A stretch of DNA of 61,295 bases from Hymenobacter aerophilus DSM 13606 (GTDB lineage Bacteria; Bacteroidota; Bacteroidia; Cytophagales; Hymenobacteraceae). How positions within the stretch are numbered: position 1 is the first letter of the stretch; every line of letters begins with the position of its first letter. The notes beneath the pieces were generated by a model. The model searched no databases. It saw only the letters and a list, made by a program, of their open reading frames with translations, and had not been told where the DNA came from. The stretch covers positions 1 through 61,295 of the forward strand of contig NZ_KB907821.1 in the NCBI RefSeq assembly GCF_000382225.1, read 5' to 3'. Of this stretch, positions 16,593 through 24,726 are shown piece by piece. The position numbers and the translations under genes are program-made.

Positions 16593-17507
16593 ATGAAAAC
16601 GACTGTACTATTTCTGCTGCTGGCTGCCGGGCCGGCCGTGGCCCAGAAAACCGCGCCGCCCAAAGCCGCCGCCAAATCTTCGGCTCCCAAAGCCACAACC
16701 CAAGCCTACGGCTCGGCGCCCGTGTTCTCCCTCGATTGCGCCACCAATCCGCTGCCCGCCGGTCCGCTGCAGAAAACGCACTGCGAAATCCGGCACCTCA
16801 CGCTGCCCATCCCGCCCGCCGGCACGCCCTTAACGGTGGATGCGCGCGCCAACGGCAGCATTGCCGTGCGCGCCTGGGCGGGCCCCGGGGTGCGGGTGCG
16901 CGCCCGCGTAACCGGCCGGGCCGCCACCGCCGAAACCGCCCGCGCTCTGGCCGCCGCCGTGCGCCTGAGCTCGGCTTCCCACACCCTCACGGCCGGGTTG
17001 GCCAACGGCGCCCTCGAAGGCTGGGCCGTAAGCTACGAAGTGCTGGTGCCAACCCAAACCGACTTGGTGCTGACAGCCATGAACGGGGCTCTGGAGCTGG
17101 AAAACGTGCGCGGCCAGCTACGCCTGACTACCATCAATGGTCCGCTCGTGCTGCGCGGCCTAGCTGGCGACGTACGCGCCCGCACCACCAACGGCCGCAT
17201 CGACCTGATTTTGACCGGGGAAGCGTGGATCGGGCCGGGCCTCGATGTGGGTACCGTGAACGGCGACATCAGCTGGCAGCTGCCGCCCGAGTACGCGGCC
17301 ACCCTTCTGGCCCGCACCACCCGCGGCCGGGTCGGGGCCGAGCTCAACACCAAGCGCCTCAGCCTGCTACCTCACAACCTGGCCGCCACGCTGGGCAAAG
17401 GCGGTACCCAGCTGAAGGCAAGCACCGTCAACGGCAACGTGCAGGTAAGCCAGCTGCGCCCAGTCCGGTCCGCCACCCCCACCGATTCGCTCGACACGGA
17501 GGAATAG
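16593..17507 (+). CDS. Exported DUF4097-type beta-helix protein
   Basis: A 304-residue protein from ATG 16593 with signal peptide MKTTVLFLLLAAGPAVAQ and a Lys/Ala/Pro-rich linker (KTAPPKAAAKSSAPKAT). From about residue 150 on it has the repeating DUF4097/putative adhesin pattern: TAMNGALELENVRGQLRLTT, INGPLVLRGLAGDVRARTTN, GRIDLILTG and STVNGNVQVSQL, i.e. successive xxNGxIxl turns of a beta-solenoid. Such proteins are envelope-located with unknown ligands. An earlier in-frame start at 16542 lies before the signal peptide and is unlikely. Confidence 0.85.
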   Translation: MKTTVLFLLLAAGPAVAQKTAPPKAAAKSSAPKATTQAYGSAPVFSLDCATNPLPAGPLQKTHCEIRHLTLPIPPAGTPLTVDARANGSIAVRAWAGPGVRVRARVTGRAATAETARALAAAVRLSSASHTLTAGLANGALEGWAVSYEVLVPTQTDLVLTAMNGALELENVRGQLRLTTINGPLVLRGLAGDVRARTTNGRIDLILTGEAWIGPGLDVGTVNGDISWQLPPEYAATLLARTTRGRVGAELNTKRLSLLPHNLAATLGKGGTQLKASTVNGNVQVSQLRPVRSATPTDSLDTEE

Positions 17508-17533
17508 GCGCCGGGTGGGTGCGGCGTACGGAG

Positions 17534-18379
17534 CTAGCCTTCGTCTTTGCCGGCCATTACCTGGGCGTGGTTGAGCACGGCCACCAGCGTAACGCCCCCG
17601 ATAATGTTGCCCAGCAGCGCCGGCACCACGAAACCGCCCAGCACCTGCCCCCAACTGGCGGCCCCCACCACTGCCACGCTGAAGGCCTCGACCGAGCCGG
17701 CAATAATGTGGCTGAAGTGCGCCAGCCCCACCAGATACGTCATCAGAATAATCACCCACACCCGCGCCGACTCGGCGAAGGGCAGCAGCCACACCATCAG
17801 GGCAATGATCCAGCCGGCGAAAATGCCGCGCAGCAGCGTGGTGCCGAAATCGAACTGCATGACCTTCTGGCCCATGTGCAGGAACACCTCCTGAACCTCG
17901 GGGCTGAAGGCGGTGGTGCGCATGGCCACCAGCGACAGCAGCAGGGCCCCCAGCAAATTCGACGTCAGTACCACCGCCCACAGCCGTAGCACGTTGCGCA
18001 GCGTCACCATATCCATGCGCACGAGCAGCGGGATGATGGGGGTGAGCGTGTTTTCGGTGAACAGTTGCTGGCGGGCCAGAATCACGACCAGAAAACCCAT
18101 GCTGTAGCCGAAGGTGGCTACCAGCGGTTGCCACTCGGCGTCGGGCAGGTAATGCGTGAGCAGGCCCTGGGCAATCATCGACAGCCCCATCGACAGACCC
18201 GCCGCCAAACCCGAGAAAAACAGCGAGGCCGTGGGGCGCCGCAGCTCCTCTTCTCCCTCCTGAAATGTGGTGCGGTACAGTACTTTACCACTCGGGGCCT
18301 TCCGCTCGTTGGCTTCCCGCTTATCGGCCCGCTTGCGCTGGATTTCCTGCTGTCGGGCCTTCTCGTCTATTTCTTCCAT
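17534..18379 (-). CDS. Formate/nitrite-transporter (FNT) family channel
   Basis: A 281-residue protein with a charged N-terminal ~55 residues (MEEIDEKARQQEIQRKRADK) and then six membrane segments of the FNT pore fold: SLFFSGLAAGLSMGLSMIAQG, WQPLVATFGYSMGFLVVILAR, the QQLFTENTLTPIIPLL loop, LRLWAVVLTSNLLGALLLSL, LLRGIFAGWIIALMVWLLP, RVWVIILMTYLVGLAHFSHIIAGSVE and VPALLGNIIGGVTLVAVLNH. FTENT and HxxxGSVE are the family's pore words. Typical cargo is formate, nitrite or small weak acids; the long polar N-terminus is like the YfdC branch, whose cargo is unclear. Starts at ATG 18379. Confidence 0.93.
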   Translation of the reverse strand: MEEIDEKARQQEIQRKRADKREANERKAPSGKVLYRTTFQEGEEELRRPTASLFFSGLAAGLSMGLSMIAQGLLTHYLPDAEWQPLVATFGYSMGFLVVILARQQLFTENTLTPIIPLLVRMDMVTLRNVLRLWAVVLTSNLLGALLLSLVAMRTTAFSPEVQEVFLHMGQKVMQFDFGTTLLRGIFAGWIIALMVWLLPFAESARVWVIILMTYLVGLAHFSHIIAGSVEAFSVAVVGAASWGQVLGGFVVPALLGNIIGGVTLVAVLNHAQVMAGKDEG

Positions 18380-18448
18380 TGAGGGGCTTAAACGCAACTA
18401 CCGGCCGACAGGTAAAGAAATAATAAATAAACATTTTCAATCACGAAG

Positions 18449-18493
18449 AAATGGCTTTTATCCTATTGAAATTCAATAGGATAAAAGCCATTT
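18449..18493. repeat. Perfect 22-bp palindrome with one-base centre
   Basis: 18449-18470 and 18472-18493 are exact reverse complements (AAATGGCTTTTATCCTATTG... ) with a single A at 18471. It is AT-rich, lies between two reverse-strand genes, and may be a terminator for the metallo-hydrolase's upstream neighbour or a protein-binding site. Confidence 0.9.
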
Positions 18494-18535
18494 ATGTGCT
18501 TTGTGTTACCTGCCTGAAAGGTTCTCAAACGCTCT

Positions 18536-19525
18536 TTAGCGCGCTACCTGCTCGGTGCGGAAACGCTTGGGCTCGCCGGACTTCTTGCGCGGGTATTCGC
18601 TTTGTTTTTTGGCCCGGTACGATTTCACCAGCCAAGCGGCCCCAACCATGGCACCAAGTGTGGCGGCGGCCAGGCCAAACTTCGCTCTGATCGGGTCGTG
18701 AGGGGCGGGGGGCAGGTAGGCTATGCCATTGGCATCTAGGCGGGCCGGGTGCTGCACGTAGCGGCCGTGGGCCGGCACCTTGAACTCGTCGGCCAGCCGG
18801 CGCAGGCCCGCACCGGCACCGGGGCCCGGCATGGCCGGACCGTGGCCGCAGCCGATGGCTTCCGGATTGAGGTCGGCCAGCTGCCGGATGGAGTCGCCCA
18901 CCTGCTGCCAGTCGTAGTTGAACGGGGCGCCCGCCACGCTGATGTTCTCCAGCTGCAGCAGCACTGCCGGCACCGACTCGTGGTTGCAGGTAGCAAAGGC
19001 ATCGGCCCCGAGCAGGGTACGGTCTTTTTCGCGGAACAGCGCCACCTGCCCGGGCGCGTGGCCCGGTACGTGGTGCCACTGCCAGTCGGGCAAAAACGGC
19101 GGATCAACATCGTTGGCCGGCAGTTGCTGGATGTAGTCGGAGAGCTGGAACGACTGGGGCGGGAAGAAGCGGGCCGCGAAGGCCAGCGAGCCGCCGCCGG
19201 CCACCGTCGGGTCGGCGGGCGGATACACAGCGCGGGCCGTCAGGAAAGGCATTTCCAGCTCATGGGCCAGCACCGGCACCTTCCAGTGTTCGGCCAGGGC
19301 CTGGGCCGAGCCGGCGTGGTCGAGGTGGCCGTGGGTGAGGATGATGGCCTCGGGGTGCGAGCCGGGGTAGAAAATTTCGTCGGCCGCCGCTACAATGGCC
19401 TGCTCCGAGCCCGGCAGGCCGGTATCGACCAGCACCCACTCACCGGGCCGGCCGGTTTCAACGAAATATACATTGACAAAGCGCTGAATGGTAAGCTGAT
19501 GAACGCCGTGAGCTACTTGTTTCAT
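18536..19525 (-). CDS. Metallo-beta-lactamase-fold hydrolase with C-terminal anchor
   Basis: A 329-residue protein from ATG 19525 (MKQVAHGVHQLTIQRFVNVY). The MBL zinc motif HxHxDH is at 65-70 (LTHGHLDHAG); VPGHAPGQVALF gives the third His and LLGADAF the bridging Asp, and IGCGHGPAM the last His. Residues ~280-329 add a predicted membrane helix (GLAAATLGAMVGAAWLV) and a very basic tail (KSYRAKKQSEYPRKKSGEPK). This tail is not part of the usual MBL domain and suggests attachment to the inner face of the membrane. Glyoxalase II-like or lactonase-like activity is possible; substrate unknown. Confidence 0.88.
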   Translation of the reverse strand: MKQVAHGVHQLTIQRFVNVYFVETGRPGEWVLVDTGLPGSEQAIVAAADEIFYPGSHPEAIILTHGHLDHAGSAQALAEHWKVPVLAHELEMPFLTARAVYPPADPTVAGGGSLAFAARFFPPQSFQLSDYIQQLPANDVDPPFLPDWQWHHVPGHAPGQVALFREKDRTLLGADAFATCNHESVPAVLLQLENISVAGAPFNYDWQQVGDSIRQLADLNPEAIGCGHGPAMPGPGAGAGLRRLADEFKVPAHGRYVQHPARLDANGIAYLPPAPHDPIRAKFGLAAATLGAMVGAAWLVKSYRAKKQSEYPRKKSGEPKRFRTEQVAR

Positions 19526-19692
19526 GGAATGCGGGATAAGGTAAAAGGATAGCAAACTGTACGCACCCGCCCCCGATTTTGATTTGCGGCGCGCTTTTGA
19601 GCGGTGCTGATGGCCGGCCAAATCGGGTAATCCGCTACTTTAGCAACTTCATCCGGCCGCCTGGCCTCTGTGCCGGCGGCTTTACAGCAACT

Positions 19693-20196
19693 ATGGTTAC
19701 CAGCTCCGACAAAACGGCTCTCTTCCGGCAAATTCGTCAGCAGCTGGAGTGTCAGGGCTTTTGCATCGACCACGAAGACTCTGCCCGGCCCTGGGGCGGC
19801 TTTTTTGCGCTCAGCGAAACCCAGGCCCAGCAGTTTGCCAACCAATACTTCGATGGCCTGAACGTGGACGCTTTGCGGATTTCGGGCCGCTTGAGTCCTA
19901 AAATTCTGCTCGTCGCGCCGCACCAGCGTCTCTCGTGGCAGTACCACCACCGCCGGGCCGAAATCTGGCGCGTCGTCAGCGGCCCGGTAGGCATCATCAC
20001 CAGCGACACCAACGAGCCGAGCGAACTGCAAGCCTGCAGCCCGGGCCGGCAAATCACGCTCCGCCAGGGCGAGCGGCACCGCCTCGTCGGCCTCGAAAAC
20101 TGGGGCATCGTCGCCGAAATATGGCAGCACACCGACGCCACCCACCCTTCCGACGAGGACGACATTGTGCGCGTGCAGGATGACTTTAATCGCTGA
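19693..20196 (+). CDS. Mannose-6-phosphate isomerase type II-like cupin
   Basis: A 167-residue single cupin from ATG 19693. ARPWGGFFALSETQAQQFANQYF, ISGRLSPKILLVAPHQRLSWQYHHRRAEIWRVVSG, RQGERHRLVGLENWGIVAEIWQH follow the layout of the C-terminal cupin of mannose-1-phosphate guanylyltransferase/PMI type II proteins, where the metal is held by the HxH...E...H set (WQYHHRRAEIW, ERHRL). A free-standing phospho-sugar isomerase or mannose-handling enzyme is likely but not proven. The stop codon lies in the first word of the CGCTGATT array, and a strong bidirectional terminator follows. Confidence 0.8.
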   Translation: MVTSSDKTALFRQIRQQLECQGFCIDHEDSARPWGGFFALSETQAQQFANQYFDGLNVDALRISGRLSPKILLVAPHQRLSWQYHHRRAEIWRVVSGPVGIITSDTNEPSELQACSPGRQITLRQGERHRLVGLENWGIVAEIWQHTDATHPSDEDDIVRVQDDFNR

Positions 20197-20229
20197 TTCG
20201 CGTTGATTAATCGTGATTTCGCTGATTTT
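20187..20229 (-). repeat. Dispersed AATCAGCG word repeat, copy 1
   Basis: The reverse complement matches 52141-52182 at about 39 of 42 positions (atcagcgaaatcacgattaa then tcaacgcgaatcagcgatta). Here it supplies the cupin stop codon (CGC TGA); at 52141 it runs into the topB start codon. Confidence 0.9.
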
Positions 20230-20246
20230 TATGGATGGGCGCTGAT

Positions 20247-20284
20247 ATGCAAAAGGCTACCTCATCAGAGGTAGCCTTTTGCAT
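20247..20284. terminator. Bidirectional terminator between cupin gene and pgi
   Basis: Perfect stem ATGCAAAAGGCTACCTC / GAGGTAGCCTTTTGCAT with loop ATCA, at the meeting point of convergent genes. Confidence 0.93.
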
Positions 20285-20306
20285 GTATAGTTCTGCTGAA
20301 TTGCGG

Positions 20307-22049
20307 TTACGCAGTAGGCAGCGCTCTTTTTAGTTGCTGCAGCAACTCGGCTACGCCGGCCTGGGCGCTGCCGGCGCCGAGGTGCACGCGCAGGGTGCGG
20401 CGGCCATAGTCCTGCAGGGCCTGCAGGTCGCCGGCGGCCTGGGCGTTCTGGAAGGTGCCAAACGAGTAGGGGCGGCCGGGCAGGGGCAGGTCGGTGGCGT
20501 TGTGGTCGGTGGTGAGCTGCAGGAACAGGCCGGTATCGGGGCCGCCTTTGTGGTACTGGCCCGTGGAGTGCAGGAAGCGCGGCCCGTAGCCGGCGGCGGT
20601 GGCCAGGTGCAGGCGTTGCTGCACGAGGGCGCGCAGTTCGTCGAGCTCGGCGTTGAGGGCCGGCGTTTCCATCAGGTAGGCCTGCACGCAGAGGTAGTCG
20701 CCGGGCCGGGCCTGCCCAAAAAAGGCCTGCAGCACGGCTTCGGCTCTGTTGCTGCTGGCGCTGCTTTCGGGGGCGCTAGTGTAGTAGTCGAGGCCGTTTT
20801 CGGAGGTAGCGGGGGCGCTGGTCTGGGGCAGCTGGCCCTGCTGCTCCACCACTTCCATGAGGCGGTTGGTGGCCGTTTTGGCGGCCTGCACGTTGGGCTG
20901 GTCGAAGGGGTTGATGCCTAGCACTGCGCTGGCAACGGCCGTGGCCACTTCCCAACGGAAAAACTCGGCGCCCAAATCCAGCGCATCCTGCAGCAGAATG
21001 CTGATGACGGGGTGGCCGGCAGCCTGCAGGGCGGCTACTTTCTGGCGGTTCTGCTCGTCGGGCTGGCTTTCGTAGCCCACGTACACAAACACCCGGTCGG
21101 TGCCGTACACTTGCGGGGCGCTGAGCGGGTCGCCGGCCAGTGGCAGGATGCCAGTGCCCTGCTTGCCGGTGCTTTCGGCCACCAGCTGCTCCAGCCACAG
21201 CCCAAAATCCGACAGGTTCTCGGGCACCACGAGCGTCAGCTTGTCGCGGCCCTGTTGGGCCAGCACGCCCAGGGCGGCGCCCAGCTCCAGGCCGGGGTTC
21301 TGGTCGGTGGGGCCTTCGGCGCCGCAGGCGCGCATCATGGCCTGGGCGCGCTCCAGCAGGGTTTTAATATCGATGCCGAGCAGCGCGGCGGGCACCAAAC
21401 CGAAGTAGGAGAGGGCCGAGAAGCGCCCGCCCACATCGGCGAAGTTGAGAAAGATGCGGCGGTACTGCTGCTCGGTGGCCTGCGTTACGAACTGCGAGCC
21501 GGGGTCGGTGATGGCCACGAAGTTCTCGCCGGCCCGCTCGCCCTTCAGCTCCTGCATCCGGTCGAAGAAGTAGTCGCCGAAGGCCAGCGGCTCGGCCGTG
21601 GTGCCCGATTTGGAGGCCACCACAAACAGCGTTTCGGCCAGCGGCACAGCCTCTTCAATCTCGCGCACCGAGCCGGGGTTAGTGGTGTCGAGCACCGACA
21701 GCGGCAGGCCGCCGCTAAGCGTTCCGAAGGCCTGGCGCAGCACAATGGGCGTCATCGAGCTGCCGCCCATGCCCATCACCACCACGTGGCGGAAGCCGGC
21801 GGCCTTTACCTCCTGCACAAACTGCTCGATTTCAGCCACGGCGGGCAGCATGGCGTCAACCACCCGCAGCCAGCCCATAAAGCTGCGGATGCTTTGCTGG
21901 CCTTCGGCGTCGGCAACCCATAAGTCGGCCTGTTTTTGCCAGAAGCCGGTGGTGAAATTCTGGGCCTGAAAATGGGCCAGCTGGGCCTCAACGGCGGGTT
22001 GGTAGGTGCCGAGCTGCAGGGTCTGGGGGGCAATGGAAGGAGAAGTCAT
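20307..22049 (-). CDS. pgi: Glucose-6-phosphate isomerase (Tal-Pgi C-terminal type)
   Basis: A 580-residue SIS-domain isomerase from ATG 22049. VVVMGMGGSSMTPIVLRQAF near 90 and VVASKSGTTAEPLAFGDYFF near 140 are the sugar-phosphate binding loops; GGRFSALSYFGLVPAALLGID near 200 and HSTGQYHKGGPDTGLFLQLT near 500 hold the catalytic residues. The sequence and length resemble the PGI half of bifunctional transaldolase/glucose-6-phosphate isomerases rather than classical Pgi; here the transaldolase-type enzyme is a separate gene at 40088. A TACCTTTG box lies upstream at 22116-22123. Confidence 0.92.
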   Translation of the reverse strand: MTSPSIAPQTLQLGTYQPAVEAQLAHFQAQNFTTGFWQKQADLWVADAEGQQSIRSFMGWLRVVDAMLPAVAEIEQFVQEVKAAGFRHVVVMGMGGSSMTPIVLRQAFGTLSGGLPLSVLDTTNPGSVREIEEAVPLAETLFVVASKSGTTAEPLAFGDYFFDRMQELKGERAGENFVAITDPGSQFVTQATEQQYRRIFLNFADVGGRFSALSYFGLVPAALLGIDIKTLLERAQAMMRACGAEGPTDQNPGLELGAALGVLAQQGRDKLTLVVPENLSDFGLWLEQLVAESTGKQGTGILPLAGDPLSAPQVYGTDRVFVYVGYESQPDEQNRQKVAALQAAGHPVISILLQDALDLGAEFFRWEVATAVASAVLGINPFDQPNVQAAKTATNRLMEVVEQQGQLPQTSAPATSENGLDYYTSAPESSASSNRAEAVLQAFFGQARPGDYLCVQAYLMETPALNAELDELRALVQQRLHLATAAGYGPRFLHSTGQYHKGGPDTGLFLQLTTDHNATDLPLPGRPYSFGTFQNAQAAGDLQALQDYGRRTLRVHLGAGSAQAGVAELLQQLKRALPTA

Positions 22050-22115
22050 CAGCAGAAAAATTAGCGAGCGAAAAAAGGTTGGCCGGACCGGTAGGCCGGC
22101 AGGGATGCCAACAGG

Positions 22116-22123
22116 CAAAGGTA
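22116..22123 (-). promoter_or_regulatory. -7 box (TACCTTTG) of pgi
   Basis: Exact TAnnTTTG on the reverse strand, 67 bases before the pgi ATG; it overlaps the 3' end of nothing but lies just after the SpoIIAA-like stop. Confidence 0.55.
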
Positions 22124-22134
22124 AACAGGCCGGC

Positions 22135-22602
22135 TTAGCCCGCGGCCGGGCGCCCTGCGGCGGCGTCCCATTCCTGCTCCAGCGCCGTTTGGGCGGCCGG
22201 GTTGCGGAAGCTCAGCAGCCAGTCGAGGGCGGCGGCCGGGGTATGGAAAAACTGCACCTCGCAGTGAATGAAATGCTGGGCGGCGCGGTGCAGGGCTTCC
22301 ACGGCCATTTGGTTGTAGAGGCCGTTTTCGGGGATGATGAAGGCGGCGTGCAGCACGGCCGGCACCGCAATGCGCGGCAGCCAGTGCGTGGCCACCCACA
22401 GCTGCTGGCCGATGGTGAGGTCGGGCAGACCGTGCAAATCAATGAGGCCCCCGCCCACCGTGTTCTGCTCGACCAGTTGCGCCACGGCCTGCAGGCTGCG
22501 CTGAAACGAAGCCATATCGGGAGATGGGCGCCGGAACTGCAGCCGCACCAGCGCTACTTCGGGGGCATATTGAAGGCAGATATCAGGGAAATATAGCAGC
22601 AT
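22135..22602 (-). CDS. SpoIIAA/STAS-like protein, second copy of the type
   Basis: A 155-residue protein from ATG 22602 (MLLYFPDICLQYAPEVALVR). It shares the design of 15001-15417: an N-terminal strand, GGGLIDLHGLPDLTIGQQLWV, a central VPAVLHAAFIIPENGLYNQMAVEALHRAAQ, and the end FHTPAAALDWLLSF. An open frame continues far upstream, across the start of the divergent hydrolase gene, but without family likeness. pgi follows on the same strand after 86 bases and has its own promoter. Function unknown. Confidence 0.68.
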   Translation of the reverse strand: MLLYFPDICLQYAPEVALVRLQFRRPSPDMASFQRSLQAVAQLVEQNTVGGGLIDLHGLPDLTIGQQLWVATHWLPRIAVPAVLHAAFIIPENGLYNQMAVEALHRAAQHFIHCEVQFFHTPAAALDWLLSFRNPAAQTALEQEWDAAAGRPAAG

Positions 22603-22833
22603 AACGCGCACAAAACGGCGCCGGCCATAACCGCCGACACGAATATAGACCGGATAGAATCCGGGTAACGGGGGACAGGGGCCTCTCGTTGATAGGGCCT
22701 GGCGAAGAAGCGGCTGCAAAGGCCACTGCTGCCTGATTATCAGGGGGCTTATTTTGCTGATGGGCGGCTTGCGGGCTGCCCCAGCCGCGGGCCGTGCCGG
22801 TTGGGGCAGCCGAAATGCCGGATATTTGCAGCC

Positions 22834-23733
22834 ATGACCCAGCTTACCACCGCGGCGCGGCCTGCGCCCCCAACCGTAATTCCGGCGCAACCGCTGGGCC
22901 TGGCGCTGGTGCGCCTCAAATTCCGGCTGCTGGCTGCCCTGTCCACCGAATGGGCCTTCCGGGCGGCCTGGCGGCTGTTCACCACGCCCCGCCGCCTGCC
23001 CGAAAAAGCCTGGGAAGCTGCCGCCCTGGCCGATGCCCGCCGGTTTGCGGTGCCCGGCCCGGCCGGCGCGCTGGCGGCCTACGAATGGAACGCCACCGGC
23101 ACGCGCACGGTGCTGCTGGTGCACGGCTGGGAGCACCGGGCCAGCTTCTGGGGCGTGCTGGTGCGCGAGCTGGTAGCGGCCGGCTACCGGGTGGTGGCCT
23201 TCGATGCGCCGGGCCACGGCGCCTCGGCCGGCCGCCGCCTGACGCTGCCGGCCTACGTGCGGGCGGTGCAGGCCGTGGCCGATACGCTGGGCCCGGTGCA
23301 CGCCGTGGTGGCCCACTCGCTGGGCGGCGCCACGGTGGTGGTCGGCCCCGTGCATTTCAATGCCGAAACCACGGCCGGGCTGCCGCGGCTGGCGCTGCTG
23401 GCCGTGCCCGCCAGCACCCCGGCCGTGGCCCGCCGCTTCGCCGAGTTGCTGGGCCTGCCGCCGGCCGTGATGGGGCGCCTGAACCGCTACATCCGCGAGC
23501 AGCACGGCCGCGACGCCGAAAGCTTCAGCCTGACGCAGGCCGGCCCGCTTTTTCCGGCCGAGCAGGTGCTGCTGCTGCACGACGAGTACGACGAGAGCAT
23601 TCCGTTTGCCGAGGCCCGCGAGCTGGCGGCGGCCTGGCCCGCCCTGCATTTCGAAGCCACTGCGGGCCTGGGCCACAACCGCATTATGCGCGAGCCGGCG
23701 GTGCTGGCGCGCATTGTGGAGTTCCTGGCCTGA
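22834..23733 (+). CDS. Alpha/beta hydrolase
   Basis: A 299-residue hydrolase from ATG 22834. The oxyanion region is VLLVHGWEHRASFWG near 95; the nucleophile elbow is VVAHSLGGATVVVG near 155 (GHSLG replaced by AHSLG); acid and His lie in LLLHDEYDESIPFAEA and TAGLGHNRIMREPAVL. No signal peptide: the first 20 residues are Thr/Ala/Pro-rich. Substrate unknown. A GATATTTG box ends five bases before this ATG, again suggesting a very short leader and supporting this start over 22801. Confidence 0.87.
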   Translation: MTQLTTAARPAPPTVIPAQPLGLALVRLKFRLLAALSTEWAFRAAWRLFTTPRRLPEKAWEAAALADARRFAVPGPAGALAAYEWNATGTRTVLLVHGWEHRASFWGVLVRELVAAGYRVVAFDAPGHGASAGRRLTLPAYVRAVQAVADTLGPVHAVVAHSLGGATVVVGPVHFNAETTAGLPRLALLAVPASTPAVARRFAELLGLPPAVMGRLNRYIREQHGRDAESFSLTQAGPLFPAEQVLLLHDEYDESIPFAEARELAAAWPALHFEATAGLGHNRIMREPAVLARIVEFLA

Positions 23734-23857
23734 GTTGCCCGCGGGCTGGCGGGCGGGGGCCGCGGCCGGCCGCTTCAGATTTGCGCCAGAATTCCCATCT
23801 ACCTTGGCCGCCCATACGTTACTCTGTTTTTAGCCGCCATCTAGCCGTTTCAGCCCC

Positions 23858-24673
23858 TTGTTAAAGCCGTTCGTCCTTCGCCTGGCCCTGGCCCTCAGCC
23901 TGAGTAGCGCCGCCGCCCTGCCGGCCCTGGCCCAAGCGCCGCTGGCTACGCCCGCCGCCCCCGCCGACACCACCAAAAAGTACGTCACGCCGGTCAGCGC
24001 CCCCGCCAAGGTTTGGTACAAGGGCAAGCTGTTCCGGGCCGTCGCCATCCCGGCCGCGCTCATCACCTACGGAGCCATTACGGCCCAGGGCGACGCGGGC
24101 ATCAACCACGACGTGCGCACGTTTGTGCGCAAACAGTTTCGGCCGGTGAGCACGGGCTTCGACAACACGCTCATCATCGCGCCCTATTTCGAGCTGATTG
24201 GCGTGGCCATTGCCGGTGTCGAGTCGCGCAACGACCGTATCAACACCCTGCTCATCATTGCCAAAGGCGAGGCCATTATGCTGGCCAGCACCTTCGCCGT
24301 GAAGTACCTGGCCCACGAAACCCGGCCCAACCGGTCCGATGATCTGTCGTTTCCGTCGGGGCATACGGCCCAGGCGTTTCTGGCCGCCAGCATCGTGCAC
24401 ACCGAGTTCCGCGACAAAAGCCAGTGGTACGGCATCGGCGCCTACACCATCGCCACCAGCGTGGCCGCCCTGCGCATGATCAACGACAAGCACTGGCAGA
24501 GCGACGTGGTGGCCGGCGCGGGTTTCGGCATTTTGTCGGCCCACCTGGCCTACCTGACGCACCGCAACCGCTGGGGCCGCCATTCACGCATTCTGGGCGA
24601 AACCAGCTTCGCGCCCACCTACGTGCCGGGCGGGGGCCTGGGCATGGGCCTGGTGTGGCGCCCGAGCCGGTAG
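23858..24673 (+). CDS. Exported PAP2-superfamily phosphatase
   Basis: A 271-residue protein that must start at TTG 23858: no in-frame ATG exists upstream before a stop and the next ATG is inside the fold. The first residues (LKPFVLRLALALSLSSAAALPALAQ) form a signal peptide. The three PAP2 motifs appear as KYLAHETRPN (KxxxxxxRP), SFPSGHTAQAF (PSGH) and SVAALRMINDKHWQSDVVAGAG (SRxxxxxHxxxD with Ala-Ala-Leu before Arg). The C-terminus ends in a beta-strand pattern typical of periplasmic acid phosphatases of this group. A second, membrane-bound PAP2 gene follows 53 bases later. Confidence 0.88.
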   Translation: MLKPFVLRLALALSLSSAAALPALAQAPLATPAAPADTTKKYVTPVSAPAKVWYKGKLFRAVAIPAALITYGAITAQGDAGINHDVRTFVRKQFRPVSTGFDNTLIIAPYFELIGVAIAGVESRNDRINTLLIIAKGEAIMLASTFAVKYLAHETRPNRSDDLSFPSGHTAQAFLAASIVHTEFRDKSQWYGIGAYTIATSVAALRMINDKHWQSDVVAGAGFGILSAHLAYLTHRNRWGRHSRILGETSFAPTYVPGGGLGMGLVWRPSR

Positions 24674-24726
24674 CCGCGCTTTTCAATTTTGCGGTGGCCG
24701 CTTCCTGCCCCTGCTTTCCTTGCTGC

